Positions 10,852 through 22,143 of a stretch of 64,000 bases of DNA are shown here, in pieces. Each line of letters begins with the position of its first letter. Position 1 is the stretch's first letter. This stretch comes from Coprinellus micaceus (Eukaryota > Basidiomycota > Agaricomycetes > Agaricales > Psathyrellaceae): the NCBI GenBank assembly GCA_951394405.1, contig OX596342.1, forward strand, positions 2,728,001 to 2,792,000, read 5' to 3'. The translations under genes were made by a program, and so were the position numbers. A model generated the notes under the pieces. That model was not told the origin of the DNA. It ran no database searches and saw nothing but the letters and a program-made list of their open reading frames with translations.

Positions 10852-12597
10852 CTACAGGTACAGAGCTCCCCAAGGTCTTTCCGACAGCTCACCAAGACTC
10901 GAGCTGGAGCCCAGGTAGTTTAAGCGGATGTTAAACGGGTCAATGTCCAAATCTACCCCCCGATTATCGAGTTCTTCGATAATATTGACCTTCTCTTCTC
11001 CGTAAAACGAGACATGGATGTCGAGGAGGCAAGTCATGAAGGGGTTTCGAGGACCCCCGACACCCGTAGACCGAGCTGACCCCTTCCACGGTGCGCCTCC
11101 CGCGTCGTTCCTCTGATCGCCCCCGCCAACTCCCTTCCCTTGGTAGTGTTCGTCCATTGCGTCGATTTCCTTGACCATTCGACGACGGGATGAGATGAGA
11201 TCCACAACGCCCAAGTCGCAGTGACCACACCCAATAGGATTCATAATGTGCAACTCTAGGTGCTTCAGGTTGGGAAACAACGCGGAATTGGCTAGGTGAG
11301 GCAGGACCCCGGATGCGAATGCCATTTCCCTCCCCTTAAACAGTGACCTGGCGCCTTGTAAGAGCGATCGTAGGTCATGCACTTTGGGAAAGTCGTGAAG
11401 AATCAGACTAAGCCATTCGACCCCGTCCACCATCTCCAGGCAGTCCATTAGATTCTCAGTGCTGAGAGCTAATGGGTTCACCGCCACTTGAACAAGCTGT
11501 TTGGAGAATTTCTGGAGGAATTCGACGGTGCTCCGACCATCCATGCCGTCTGTGCCTTCCTCGAATTGCAAGAGAGACAAGGCATTCAGGGAGGGAAGGG
11601 TCAGGGCGCGTGTGAAGTGAATGGGTATCGGCCCCCCATGGAGCGTGAGGTGGATAAGGTTTGGGAGGATTAGTGTCGTTTGGTGTTCGACGGAGGGCGC
11701 GGAGCTCGACGCCTCTTGAAGAAAGAACGATGCTCGAGTGAGACAGGGTAATGCTTGGAGGAACTGTAGTGCTTGGGAGGAATCGAAGAAAAGTCGCTCG
11801 CCGGAAACGTTGGCGGCAATTTCCAACTCCGTCAATGGCGCCCATTGTTTCAGCCTCTGGGCAAGGAATTGGCGACTCTCCAACCTCCACCAGCCACCCA
11901 ACTTGACGCGTCGCAAGTTTTGCGTCTCGAACATCCCCGAGGCAATGATGTCCGGCAACAATGAGCCAGGTGTCCCAGCTAAGTCGACCGCATCTTCACC
12001 ACAGAGGATGATCGAGATAGATCGTAGGAAACGAAAATGGTGAGAAGGGAACGAGAAAATGTCGGTGAGCCCCAAGCTGCGGGCGTCTTGACAGTGCTCC
12101 AGTTTCAAGTCGAAAGTCTGCCATCTCTTGGATGAAGGGATTATCGCACCCACAAGCGGCGAGCACGCTTTTGAAGGGTGCCCGTAAAAGAAGCTGTCAT
12201 AAATGTCGAGGATCAGCGCGAGGGGACATTCAGCCGACCGCGAGACCCAGGCCCTGACAGGGTCTTCCCAGCGTGCGTATTCCTGGTACCCGCTGACCGT
12301 GTTATTTGAATCGATATGGATCCCGATGTACATTTGCGACCATAAGCGAGGCGTTTCTAGCGCAAGCTGGCGCCAGTCGCGACACACATGGCTCAGTACG
12401 ACTGCGGGGTGATTGTCGATAATCCTGGGGCCCGGGTCCCTCCGTGACATATCCGGAAGGCATTCTAGGAAGAATGAAACGAGGATGTCGAGGGGAACGC
12501 CTTCGATAGGACCGATGGTGGCTTCCATGGTGGCCGTCGTTGGAAAAGAAGGCGAGATTCTCGGATCTATGTAATCTGCATTGTTTGGCATATCCAT
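10852..12597 (-). CDS. F-box-like protein
   Basis: Uninterrupted minus-strand ORF of 581 aa from the ATG at 12597. Near residue 33 it reads VPLDILVSFFLECLPD, then VVLSHVCRDWRQLALETPRL and W, the standard F-box-like opening of agaricomycete proteins (LPxEIL..IF..CLP ... SHVCRxWRxIALxTPxLW). The remaining 500 residues carry irregular leucine-rich segments and no enzyme motif. The inferred role is a substrate adaptor of an SCF ubiquitin ligase. These genes form large, fast-evolving families in basidiomycetes, and another long member starts about 3.5 kb away on the same strand. No intron is needed. Confidence 0.85.
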   Translation of the reverse strand: MDMPNNADYIDPRISPSFPTTATMEATIGPIEGVPLDILVSFFLECLPDMSRRDPGPRIIDNHPAVVLSHVCRDWRQLALETPRLWSQMYIGIHIDSNNTVSGYQEYARWEDPVRAWVSRSAECPLALILDIYDSFFYGHPSKACSPLVGAIIPSSKRWQTFDLKLEHCQDARSLGLTDIFSFPSHHFRFLRSISIILCGEDAVDLAGTPGSLLPDIIASGMFETQNLRRVKLGGWWRLESRQFLAQRLKQWAPLTELEIAANVSGERLFFDSSQALQFLQALPCLTRASFFLQEASSSAPSVEHQTTLILPNLIHLTLHGGPIPIHFTRALTLPSLNALSLLQFEEGTDGMDGRSTVEFLQKFSKQLVQVAVNPLALSTENLMDCLEMVDGVEWLSLILHDFPKVHDLRSLLQGARSLFKGREMAFASGVLPHLANSALFPNLKHLELHIMNPIGCGHCDLGVVDLISSRRRMVKEIDAMDEHYQGKGVGGGDQRNDAGGAPWKGSARSTGVGGPRNPFMTCLLDIHVSFYGEEKVNIIEELDNRGVDLDIDPFNIRLNYLGSSSSLGELSERPWGALYL

Positions 12598-12841
12598 CGA
12601 GAACACACAAGGCCGCCTCGTGACAGGAATCTTGGGCGCTTATCGGAGCTTACAAGTCCCTCTCACCAGTGGCAGTACCATGGACTTCGGATTTTTGGGA
12701 CGGCCCTCCTGTGCACGCATCCGCGCGATGCAACAAAGATCATTTATGCGTCAATCATTCCTCTCAACAACCAATAGTACCCGTATCCAGTGCGATCATA
12801 ACCTAATACATCAAGGTCCCCTCGATTCCGAAGGAACTTCC

Positions 12842-13586
12842 GGATAATTCTATTGAGGAACCCCCCTTTGCCATGAAAACCCAGGGTTCCTCTGTAAGCT
12901 ATCGTGAAACCCCGGGTAGCGTCAGGCCATCTCCCCGGATGTGATCCGACCCCGGGCCCTGACAGTGTACCAAGGCGAAGGGATGGGCAGGAAGTGGTCG
13001 TCGCTCCGAATGCAATGAGCTGGAATATATTTATTCGCTACAGAGGGTGGACGTCAGGAAGGTAACGATGCCCGCCCGCGGAATCAGGATGTCACCATAC
13101 CCCGATTAGTGGGTTTACTGAGGGATGAGGGCCAACTTCCAATGGCATAGCATGCACGGGTGTGGGGCGCAGCGCATTAGACCAGTGCATTCCTTCTGGT
13201 GCCAGAACGATTGGATGAGGAAGTGGTGCTCAGTTTCAGAAACCCAGCGTGAAGATTTGGTGAAGGTCGTTCGCGGTGCCGTCGTCGCTAACTTCAATGC
13301 ACCGCTTCTCTTGGCCCGCTTTCGAGATAAGGAAACGGGGAATGGGCGGGAGTTGTACATATGCTGGTTGTGTACTCTGAGTTGGGGATGCCTCGCCCTC
13401 AGGCCAACTTAGGGAAGCCCACGGGCGCCTAAAACGCCAGCTGCCCAGCCAACATCCACGCCATCCAAGCCCGACACGCCGGCTGCTGGTACAAAGGTGT
13501 ACAAATATTCACCCCATTAAACCTGACACTGATTGGAGAAACCCCCAGGGTATCCGGGAAACGAGGGTTTCTCAATATAATTACCC
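12842..13586. mobile_element. Non-autonomous TIR element B (same family as element A)
   Basis: The left end reads GGATAATTCTATTGAGGAAC from 12842; the right end reversed reads GGGTAATTATATTGAGAAAC up to 13586. It is flanked by a perfect 9-bp duplication GGAACTTCC (12833-12841 and 13587-13595). The termini match those of the element at 6720-8389 over the first 15 or so bases with few changes. The 745-bp interior has no supportable gene. Its right end stops 54 bp short of the stop codon of the following minus-strand F-box-like gene. Confidence 0.8.
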
Positions 13587-13648
13587 GGAACTTCCACCTC
13601 GAGAACAATCACACCGAAGGCACCGAAACAATGTGATTTAGGCTCTAC

Positions 13649-16057
13649 TCACGCAAACTCAATACTAACGACGCTCTCCCCCCCAAACCCAAACCCACCC
13701 AGTGAAAAAGCCACCATACCCTCCTCACCTCGCTCTAAAACCCTCCCACCCTCCACAACAACTGCGTCCCTCCACGTCAACGTCGTATCCTCCCTCTTAT
13801 CTCCTCCATCACCCACACCATTTCCGGCGCTCCTCGTACTGATCTGGTGCTGAAGAATGCGAGCGCTACCAAGGGCAGTAGGGCCACCGCCCGGACCCCA
13901 CCTCTCCCTCTCGAACTCCCTCCTCTGTCTCACCCACGCAACATCTTCTTTTCTAGGCGTGCACCCGAACTGGAGGGTGAGTTCTTCAAGATGGGGTAGA
14001 CTCCACATTTTGTCTGCAGCCACCATCGGAAAGGGGAACTGGTGGAGGGTGGCTGGCCGTTGACGAGATACCTGGGCAGACAGCGCACGTAGAACGGGAT
14101 CCTCATTGAACGCCCTATAACACTCCGCGTTCATACTTAAATCCTCATCTCGATCCACACCCCCTAAGTTCGCAAACACTCCTCCACCCAAAGGGATAGC
14201 CCAACCTCCTTCGCCGGCAGGCATCACAGTAGGAAGTGTGCACTTCACAACCCCCATCCTCCCCACCTTCAACGCCGTACACTCGACGAGCAACGCGCGG
14301 AGCAACCACACGGGGATCGGTCTCTCCTCCATAATGCTCAGGTGCGTGAGCTGCGCGTACGGGAGAATCGAGAGAGCCTCGAACCCCATTCCGATGTTGT
14401 CTATCCCCAAGCCGCGACGCGAACCTGTATCCGCAAAGAGGATACCGGATATGGCAGGGAGGATATCGTAGTGGTGGATCTCGCGGGCCGAGGAGGATCT
14501 AGAGGTATACATCCCCGGAACGAGTGCGACCCACGGAACGTCCACTTCCACCCTCCTCAGATTCGGCACTAGGCTCGAATGGCAAAACGCCAGTGCATAC
14601 CCTTCTAGCTCCCACCACCTTGTGCCTTCTACCTCGGAATCCGGGTCCGAATCTAACGCGTCGCCGGCGAGCCCCCACTTCCTCCTTACACCCTCGACGA
14701 CCGCGCGGAGTTGCTGGTAGAGCGGGTCCCATTGGCTGGGGTGCGTGAAGTCGAATTCGGAGAGGAGGAGGCGGGAAAGGGTGAGAGTGAGGGTGTGGAG
14801 AGATGCGAATGTGTAAGTGGGGGTGACGGTGGGAGAAAGGGGAGGTGGGAGGAAGGTGGGAGGAGAGGTGGGGATGAGGGTTCCGGGGATGTAGAGTGGG
14901 GTCGCCGAGACGAGCGGGATCGAGCCTGGGTTGGGCGGTTATGGGGTCAGCTCGATTAAGTACGAATGTATGTTTGGACGACGAAGCGCACCTCGAACCG
15001 GAACCCTCGGTAAATCATCCAAATCATCTATCGCCACCTCCAACCTCCCAACACTCTCAGCTACAAATCCCCCTCCCGCAAAGAGCATCGACTCGAGCAC
15101 GTCTCTTGCCGAAATCAGCTCATAATAACACACTTCTTCCTCCGCCTCCTCCTCTTCACCTCGCACGGAGGACGGCGACAATGACACTAATTCACCCTTG
15201 CGATACCGGTGAACGGTCACCCTCCTCCTCTCCCCGTCATTCCCTGGAGGCGAGAGCCGCTCGATGACCCAACTCCTCGTCCTCCTCTCCCAGTCGGTCT
15301 TGACGTCCCACCGGTACCGCGACACGTCTATTTTGAGAGAGCGGAGTGGGAGAGGGTGGGAGAGCGAGGCGAAGTGCTCGGTTATAGCTGGAAGCGCGAG
15401 GGTATGCAATTTTAGCTGGGGAGTGGGAAAACGTGGATACGGGGAACCGGGAAGGGAGGAAGTCGCGTTGGTCGTCGTCATAGAGCCATTGCCCGAACTG
15501 CCAAATGCGCTTTCTAGCACCTGGAGCAGATACCCAGTCACTACCACCTCCCCGTCATCATCCCGAACCACAACCCTCCTCTTCACATTCCCCGGCCTCA
15601 CCTCCCCCAAGTCCAAATCCAACCACAAGAACGGCGTCGCCATCGCCAGGCGGCGCCAGTACCCGCAGACGTGGCACAAGAGGAGCGGGGCAGCGGCGGT
15701 GGTGGGGATGTCTGAGCGTGTGGGGAGGCAGAGGAGGAAGATCGTTGTGAGGATCTCGGTGGGAAGGGTGTTGATTCGGGGTTGAGGTGTGGGGCCGATG
15801 GCGAGGGAGGGGCTGGAGGTGAGACCGACGATGCTGGAGCTTGTGATGCTTGGGGTGAGGTGGGGGCTATGGGGTGCGTCGTCGGGTATCGGTATCTGGG
15901 TACGATGGTGTAAGGGAGAGGAGAATCTGAGGAGGAGGATACTCACCGACTTCGAGCTCGATTGGAGGTACGCGTTCGGGTTGAGATCAGCCAGCGCCTC
16001 CCTCGACCGTCCCTTTCCCTTCGGACTCCAACTCGACGTGTCGTACGACAGGTACAT
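13649..16057 (-). CDS. F-box-like protein, three exons
   Basis: Exons on the minus strand are 15947-16057, 14992-15895 and 13649-14925, giving 763 aa. The first intron (51 nt, GTGAGT...CCAG, 15896-15946) and the second (66 nt, GTGCGC...CCAG, 14926-14991) keep the frame. The F-box-like core is INTLPTEILTTIFLLCLP, then APLLLCHVCGYWRRLAMATP and FLWLDL, at about residue 80-140. Downstream are low-complexity proline/threonine stretches and short leucine-rich segments (for example PNLRRVEVDVPWVAL). The inferred role is an SCF substrate adaptor. The stop codon overlaps a GTGAGT donor (GC|GTGAGT), so the true 3' end could lie in a further exon, toward the transposable element 54 bp away. Confidence 0.8.
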
Positions 16058-16429
16058 CCTTATCTCGTGTAGTTCGTCTTGAACTCCTCTTGTGGGGAGT
16101 CTGGGTTCTTCAAGGAGAGTGGAACGACTGAAACAACGAATGCCGGAGAGATAAGGAAAGGAAAGTGTCTCGCACTGGAATAGGAGGGTCTTCGGTCATT
16201 TAAGAAATGACGAAGCCCCCTGGTAGCCCCATTCCTCTCCTATAGGCTGTATCACGTCGATACGGCCTAAGCATGACGACGGGCCTGAGAAGGATAAGCC
16301 GAAGGAACGAAGATGCGTTCCGGTTCCGCGATAGGCGCCTGACCCACGGTGTGGTCCGAGATTGCGAACATGGCGGTTCGGGACAAGATGGACCCAGGGG
16401 GATTGTTGCCATCAACTTGTGCAATGTTG

Positions 16430-17314
16430 TTAACTTCGCACGCGAGTTTGCACAAGGGAGAGTCCCTCCTCTTCCGAGGGAAGAATCACGAGAAGGGCGA
16501 GGTTGAAGGTAAAGGGAACGGAAGCTTCGCCAGAGAGGAGCTGGATGGAGGTATGAGGGGCTTTTGGGGTATCGTCACAGAAAGCGTTGAGTCGGGCCGT
16601 TCTGAATGTGGGTCGGTAGATAGTCAGAGATCGTGCACGTGCATAAGAGATGAAGTTGTGACTGACCCTCCGATTCCTTCCAAAAGGATGATTTTTGAGT
16701 ATCGGATCCTTCCCTCCACGCCACCGTCTCCTTCCCGTCATCCCTGAGCTTCAGCAAAAACGGGAAAACACCAACACAATACGCATGCGCCCTCCACCCC
16801 AATGCCGATAAGGATGTAGCCCCACCCCCTTTCGTCTCGCACTTCGGCCAATTCGTGCGTACAAGCCTCAAGCAGCAGAAGGTTGTAGGGGGGCCAGCGT
16901 CGCGTCCTAGGACGCACTGGCGAAGCTCGGCGTTATTCGAGGTCCGAAGGAATAGAAGGCGACGGAGGAAGGTCACCGATCGAGAAACTTTTAGACGGGC
17001 CTTCGACAACCCGCTCCGAGTCCCCCAAGAGTGGTTTCCTTCGGTTGGAGAGAGGTCAAGGGATTCGAGGTGGGCGGTCCTCAACCCGGATGCAGGCGAG
17101 ATGAGGAGGGTTTAAAGAGTGCTGCAGGGCATCGAAATGGAGCTTGCTTGTGTCCCAAAGCGTTCAGAGCTTTAGGACGGCGATCCTCATCAAGACCTGG
17201 TGGGGCAAGGCTCTTGAAGGTAGACGCGTAAGCGAGGACAAATACCCAAGTCATGATGATTGACCCACATTGTATACATAACCTCTCGGAAGCGCTAACC
17301 CGAGCGCCGTACAA
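16430..17314 (-). pseudogene. Decayed F-box/LRR-like remnant
   Basis: The minus strand holds overlapping broken frames that read like the leucine-rich half of an F-box-like protein: TFKSLAPPGLDEDRRPKALN, then LESLDLSPTEGNHSWGTRSG, then FLRRLLFLRTSNNAELRQCV. They lie in different frames and no single spliced model joins them. No F-box motif is seen. The call is weak and rests on flavour of sequence only. Confidence 0.3.
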
Positions 17315-18760
17315 CCAAGAAGCTTGTTGGGGTTGCTCAACTTTCTTTCCGTTTACCTCAGTTTGGGGCAGTTCGAATATATGAGAAAGTCCCGGTCGAG
17401 ACCACTCGGGTCCGTGCTAAAGCTCACGGTATTGAGCACCATCTACCTACAGCAATCGAGAAGCTGTAAGCGCCGAAACACCCGATGTAGCCAAACGCCA
17501 ACTCACCTCGGAGACCGTAACATTGTGCGGAGCGCGAGCTCGACGCTCATTAACAACATTAGTCCCCCGAGTTTCTTTGGAGGGCCCTCCCACTGTAGAT
17601 CTGGGTGGGCAGGCGCGTAGGGTACTACCATGGGCCGTTGCGTCATCCGCTTGTTTAGGGACAATGATCGCCGGATGCCGCCGAACGGATATGGACCGGC
17701 CGACGGCATTCGCCGGGGCGCCATCGGAGGACTCGGAATTGGAGCCGAGCTCTTCCTCATCTAACCATCTGCCATTTGGCAACATGAACAGTTGTCCTCT
17801 CCATCCGTTCTTGGCTGGGATCTTCTGAGAATTTACAGGCAGAGCTCCAATTCCAAAAGTCTCATAGAGTCGTTAACTTGACCCCCTGCGCCATGACTCT
17901 TGGAAAGGTTAACCCCTAACTCGCCATGGCCCTTGTTCCAGGATCCTCGCCAATAATTCTGAAGAAGGTGGCGCTCTGTACCCCCCGTCTAAGGAAGGCC
18001 TGCGAGAACCTGATGCGCTAGATCCCGGCCGAGGTTTTCAGTCGTCGTACTCGTAAAGCTCAACCACAGCGAACTCTCGTTTAGGGCCTACTATCTGCGG
18101 CAGACCCTCGAGGCGACGAGAGTCGATTGATCTCGAGACCAAGTACCCAGCCTTCGGCACCACCGACCAAGCTTTCCATTCCAGACCGATTCGACGTACC
18201 GAGTCTACCTCCCATCCTTCGGCGATCGGTCAGTCGAAGTCGGAAGTCATCAGAGCTAGGTAAGTAACGGCGAAGTAGATCTATACCCCTCCTACGGAAC
18301 TGACTAGAAGCCGATGAGCGCGTGCCATCGTGCTCGTACAAGCAGACCCAATAACCAATCGAAACGCCTACGTTTCATCCTAGTCGTCCTTGCAAGCCAG
18401 GCAAACGGAACTCCTTCGAGTTGCAGTCATCTGAGCGCTAAACGACCCCTTATGTCGCCGGTCAAACCCCAGACGCCCTTGACCCTGGCAACCCTTCACA
18501 TGGTCTCATGTAGCCTTCCAATACAACCCCGGCGATTAGACGATCAAAGGGGCTCATAATGGCTTTCGAAGGCGAAGCGACCATGGACCTACCGGCAAGT
18601 CTAGCACCAGCTCGAAGTAGTGATCTCTTACCCTATTCCGTACCCTAGTTCGCCGCGGAGGCACGATCGGTGTGTCCCCACATCCGAGACGGGTCGTCTT
18701 GGGTTCAATACGAGGGCTACATACTCGGGTATAAGGTCCGCTAGACCCTCCCCCTATTCA
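17315..18760. other. No gene supported
   Basis: Nothing recognisable. Open frames near 17324-17828 (both strands) and 18081-18559 lack domains and splice partners. The last part is presumably the upstream region of the peroxidase gene. Confidence 0.45.
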
Positions 18761-18762
18761 GC

Positions 18763-18769
18763 TATATAG
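18763..18769 (+). promoter_or_regulatory. TATA-like box of the peroxidase gene
   Basis: TATATAG lies 42 bp before the peroxidase ATG at 18811, after a C-rich stretch. This is a plausible core promoter, inferred from position. Confidence 0.4.
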
Positions 18770-18810
18770 TCGAAGCCCTTCTTCAGGGACCCTTGGCTAC
18801 AGGTTTCAAA

Positions 18811-20181
18811 ATGACCCTCTCGAGCAAGTTCACTACGCTTATTCTATTCGTGTCCTTCGCCTCTCTACTGCAGCTCAGCCTTGCTTGGCCTGGGGCGTCC
18901 TATGCGGACACTTGCGCAGTTGAAGCTAGCGGGGTTGTCTACCCCGAGGCCCCACCTGGGCCACTCGAATTCGACGGGACGAAGCTCGTCAACGACGCTG
19001 CCCACCCTTGGAGGCCTACACGTCCTGGTGACGTTCGGGGACCATGCCCAGCATTGAACACTCTCGCATCGCACGGGGTACGCCAGTTTAAGTTCCATTC
19101 CCCTTCCGGCGACTAACCAACATTTGTATGACTGTTAGTACCTCCCACGAAATGGAGTAGCCACGCCGAAGCAGCTAATCAACGCAGTAATGGAAGGTAC
19201 AGTCTCGGGTCCATCCCCGAGCTCCATCTCATTCAGAAGGCTGATTAAATGAATGACCCCGGTGATAGGATTTAATATGAACAACAAGCTCGCGATCTTC
19301 GTCACCTATGCCGCGATGCTCGTTGACGGGAACATCGTCACGAACCTGATCAGTATAGGGGGCAAGACTTCGAAAACGGGTCCAAACTTCCCTGGAGCTG
19401 CACCAGCAGGAGGGTTGAGTACGCCTGGGTTTGGAATAGAAGGTGCGTAGTACTAGCTTGACCTTCACAGAAGATGACTAACCGTGGCCGGTGTAGGGGA
19501 CGCTAGCTTAGTTCGAGGAGACGCCTACTACGGCGACAACCACAGCTTCAACCAGACACTCTGGGACGAGGTACGCCGTCCCCTTCCCACTTACCGAAAC
19601 ACACTGACAACCACCCCTCCCAGTTCGTCGACTACTCCAATCGCTTCGGCGGGGGCTACTACAACCTCACCGTCGCCGCCGAACTCCGCTACAAAGCAAT
19701 CCAACGCTCAATCTCCACCAACCCCACTTTTGCCTTCATCGCCCCGCGGTACTTCACCGCCTACGGCGAATCCGCATTGATCCTGAATGCGTTCCCCGAT
19801 GGTCGCAACACCTCTCCTGATCGGAAAGTCGCATTGGATGTCGCGCTCGGGTTCTTCCGGGACTCGAGAATGCCTGCGGACTTCCATAGGGCGGCCAAAC
19901 CCGTGGGGAGCGACGGCATCGTCGAGATATTCAGTGCACACCCTGTTGCCCCAGGGCGGAACGTGGATGGGGTGAACACGTATACCCCCGATCCCAGCAG
20001 CGCGACCCTGGCGCAGTTTTGTTTGTTGTATGAGAACTTTGTGGAGAGGACGGTGAGAGGGTTGTACCCAGACCCAAGGGGGGTGGTGAGGAGGAACTTG
20101 ATTTTGAATTTGGAGTATTTTTACCAGGGGCAACCGAGTGTGGCCGGGTGTACGCAGTTGTCCCCGTACGGAAAGCTGTAA
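18811..20181 (+). CDS. Secreted heme-thiolate peroxidase (chloroperoxidase/unspecific peroxygenase family)
   Basis: Five exons (18811-19077, 19139-19196, 19269-19442, 19497-19570, 19624-20181) join in phase to 376 aa. The first 25 or so residues (MTLSSKFTTLILFVSFASLL...) form a signal peptide. The family signature PCPALNTLASHGYLPRNG lies at residues 78-95; Cys79 is the expected proximal heme ligand. The second signature EGDASLVRGDAYYGD (Glu166) carries the acid that helps cleave peroxide. The length fits the long agaricomycete peroxygenase group. Such enzymes act outside the cell, using hydrogen peroxide to oxygenate or halogenate aromatic and aliphatic substrates; the substrate cannot be read here. 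All introns are GT-AG and no stop breaks the frame. The distal arginine typical of long peroxygenases could not be placed with certainty. Confidence 0.92.
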
Positions 20182-22065
20182 CCTGTGGGGGGCGCTCCTT
20201 AGCGATCGAGGGTACGCCGATGAGAATTGAAGTCTCGGGTGCGAGGCGTGGCCCTCCCGTATGGAGAGCGAGAAGTTGGGTGGGACGGCTTCTCTAGATC
20301 GTTATCGTGAGGGACGACTTGTCTTTCATTTATTGTCGTAGAGAACATCATGATCTGTCTGATTTTGTCTCAGCTCCCTTGACCCTCGGATGTCAGCTCT
20401 CCCGACTGGAGGCTGGTTCTAGGAACCTGTGCCCCCATAACTCTCCTAGGTCGGGCGCAGCTCAACCAGGGTCGAATTCTGACACCCGCTATGTACGTCC
20501 GGGTGCCCCGATGCAGGCGATTCCTCCACATTGACGGGCGCCTAAGTTGACGTACCGCCGTAAGGGGGAATTGCCCATTCACGAATAATTGTTTGATATA
20601 TATATGCACGATGCGATCTATATTAACGTTCGAACACTGCCTAAAAGAAGTCTGGAGCCGCGACATTAGCGGTGGATTCTCTAGGGGTTATCTCGTATTC
20701 GAAACAATTGGTTTAGATCGTCCTCGTTGCCCCCGAGTCAACATTTCTCCCGGGCAATGCTCCCAAAGCTCGGCCCCGATTCTCATAGGCCGACCGTTAA
20801 GCGTTCATAGCGTTTCGCACTGCAGACAAGCTCAGGACAATATTACCCTCGGCGCTCACGGAGAGCAGTGATGGGGCCTGGGGGTGATCTAGGATGCGAA
20901 GAGTCTTCGTCTGACATGCGAGTCATGCTCGAACACTCGGCAACGGGGAATCCATGGGTGGATGTGGGGCTAGTTGTATGCCTCATCATACAAGATCGAA
21001 GTAGACCCTGAACGGGGACTTCAAAATGCTGTGAAGGAACACCCACCTCCGCCGGGGATCCCCGCGGCTGATTATTTCACTTATGCACATCGGGTGGTAA
21101 GTGACGTTGAGTGCTCTTACTCGCGCACTTCTCAGAGCCCACGCGGCTGGGCGCAAACCGTCCCACAAAATGACTCTACAAGGCCAGCTGCTCAACTAAT
21201 GCTGGTGGGTTGATCTTGATAACGCTCTATCTACTCAGTAAGGCCGTGAGCGGCTCCGTGCAGCTTGGAGCCCGGGGAGTGACACTTCCGACCTCGGCGT
21301 ATTTGATGGATTTTCACATAGAAGGATTTGAGGACCTACAACGAAATCGGCATCCTTGGGACAGAAGGATGAGATTCCAGAGGTTTGAACGCAATTCCGA
21401 ACTAAATCTCACCAAACCTGGTGAGTTCGTACTACGTAGATATCGTGCAGTGGGCAATAACGTGAAGTTGGAAGGGGTGGGAAATTGGTCAATCTCCTGT
21501 CTCAAGGTCCAAGGCCCAAAATTCGCCCGCACTAAAAGTTTTCCTTCTCAACTCCCTTTCCTCCTATTCTCTGCCGACTTGACCGATGAGGTCTAGGAGT
21601 AAGGACGTACATATGCGCCAAATCTTGAAGGATCTGAATGGGAATTTGAGCTCGCGGTGTCCACTGCAAGGACCCAAACATCCCGAGGTGGCCAAAAGTA
21701 CTGTAATTGGGTTGGAGACCAAGCCAACAAGGCGTCTCATTTCGACCGCAGTCCGACTTGGATAGACTCTTAGACACAGCCGCTTTTCAGAAAGTGAAAG
21801 ATTCTCTTCTTTTGGACGACTCTGGAACGAGTTTCGCTGGCTGGCATAAATACGTATGAGATTTGCGTTGAATACCCAGCGTCTTCAACCCGTCGAACAC
21901 ACCCCAAAGCCTTCATAATAGGTCCACTGTACGTCTGGTCCTATCCCGAGATGTTCTTACCTCCCACTTACCTTGCATGAGCAGTCACATTGTAGAAGAT
22001 CCCACGCCGTCAAATACGTCCCAGACATTTCAAGACTCGTTGGGGCACATTCAGCACCTTAAGAA
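20182..22065. other. No gene supported
   Basis: I see no supported gene. Frames at 20307-20871 and 21210-21596 have no family signature. The final 250 bp (ataaatacg near 21845) may be the promoter of the micropeptide gene at 22066. Confidence 0.4.
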
Positions 22066-22143
22066 ATGGGAGAGCCAATCAAAGTGAAGGAAGGCATTGT
22101 TTGGGATGCCGATGGGAAGCAGGTTAAGCGACCAGTGAAGTGA
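22066..22143 (+). CDS. 25-aa micropeptide, family copy 1
   Basis: A complete 25-codon ORF beginning MGEPIKVKEGIV and ending GKQVKRPVK then TGA. It matches six other short ORFs in this window (30122, 33671, 42300, 43817, 51557 and a cut-off copy at 57163) at fixed positions: MG at 1-2, K8, G10, V12, G17, K21, P23 and K25. It is the most diverged copy. Too short for usual gene finders; supported by conservation between copies with many synonymous changes. No known family recognised. It lies about 4 kb before the first pheromone-like precursor. Confidence 0.6.
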   Translation: MGEPIKVKEGIVWDADGKQVKRPVK

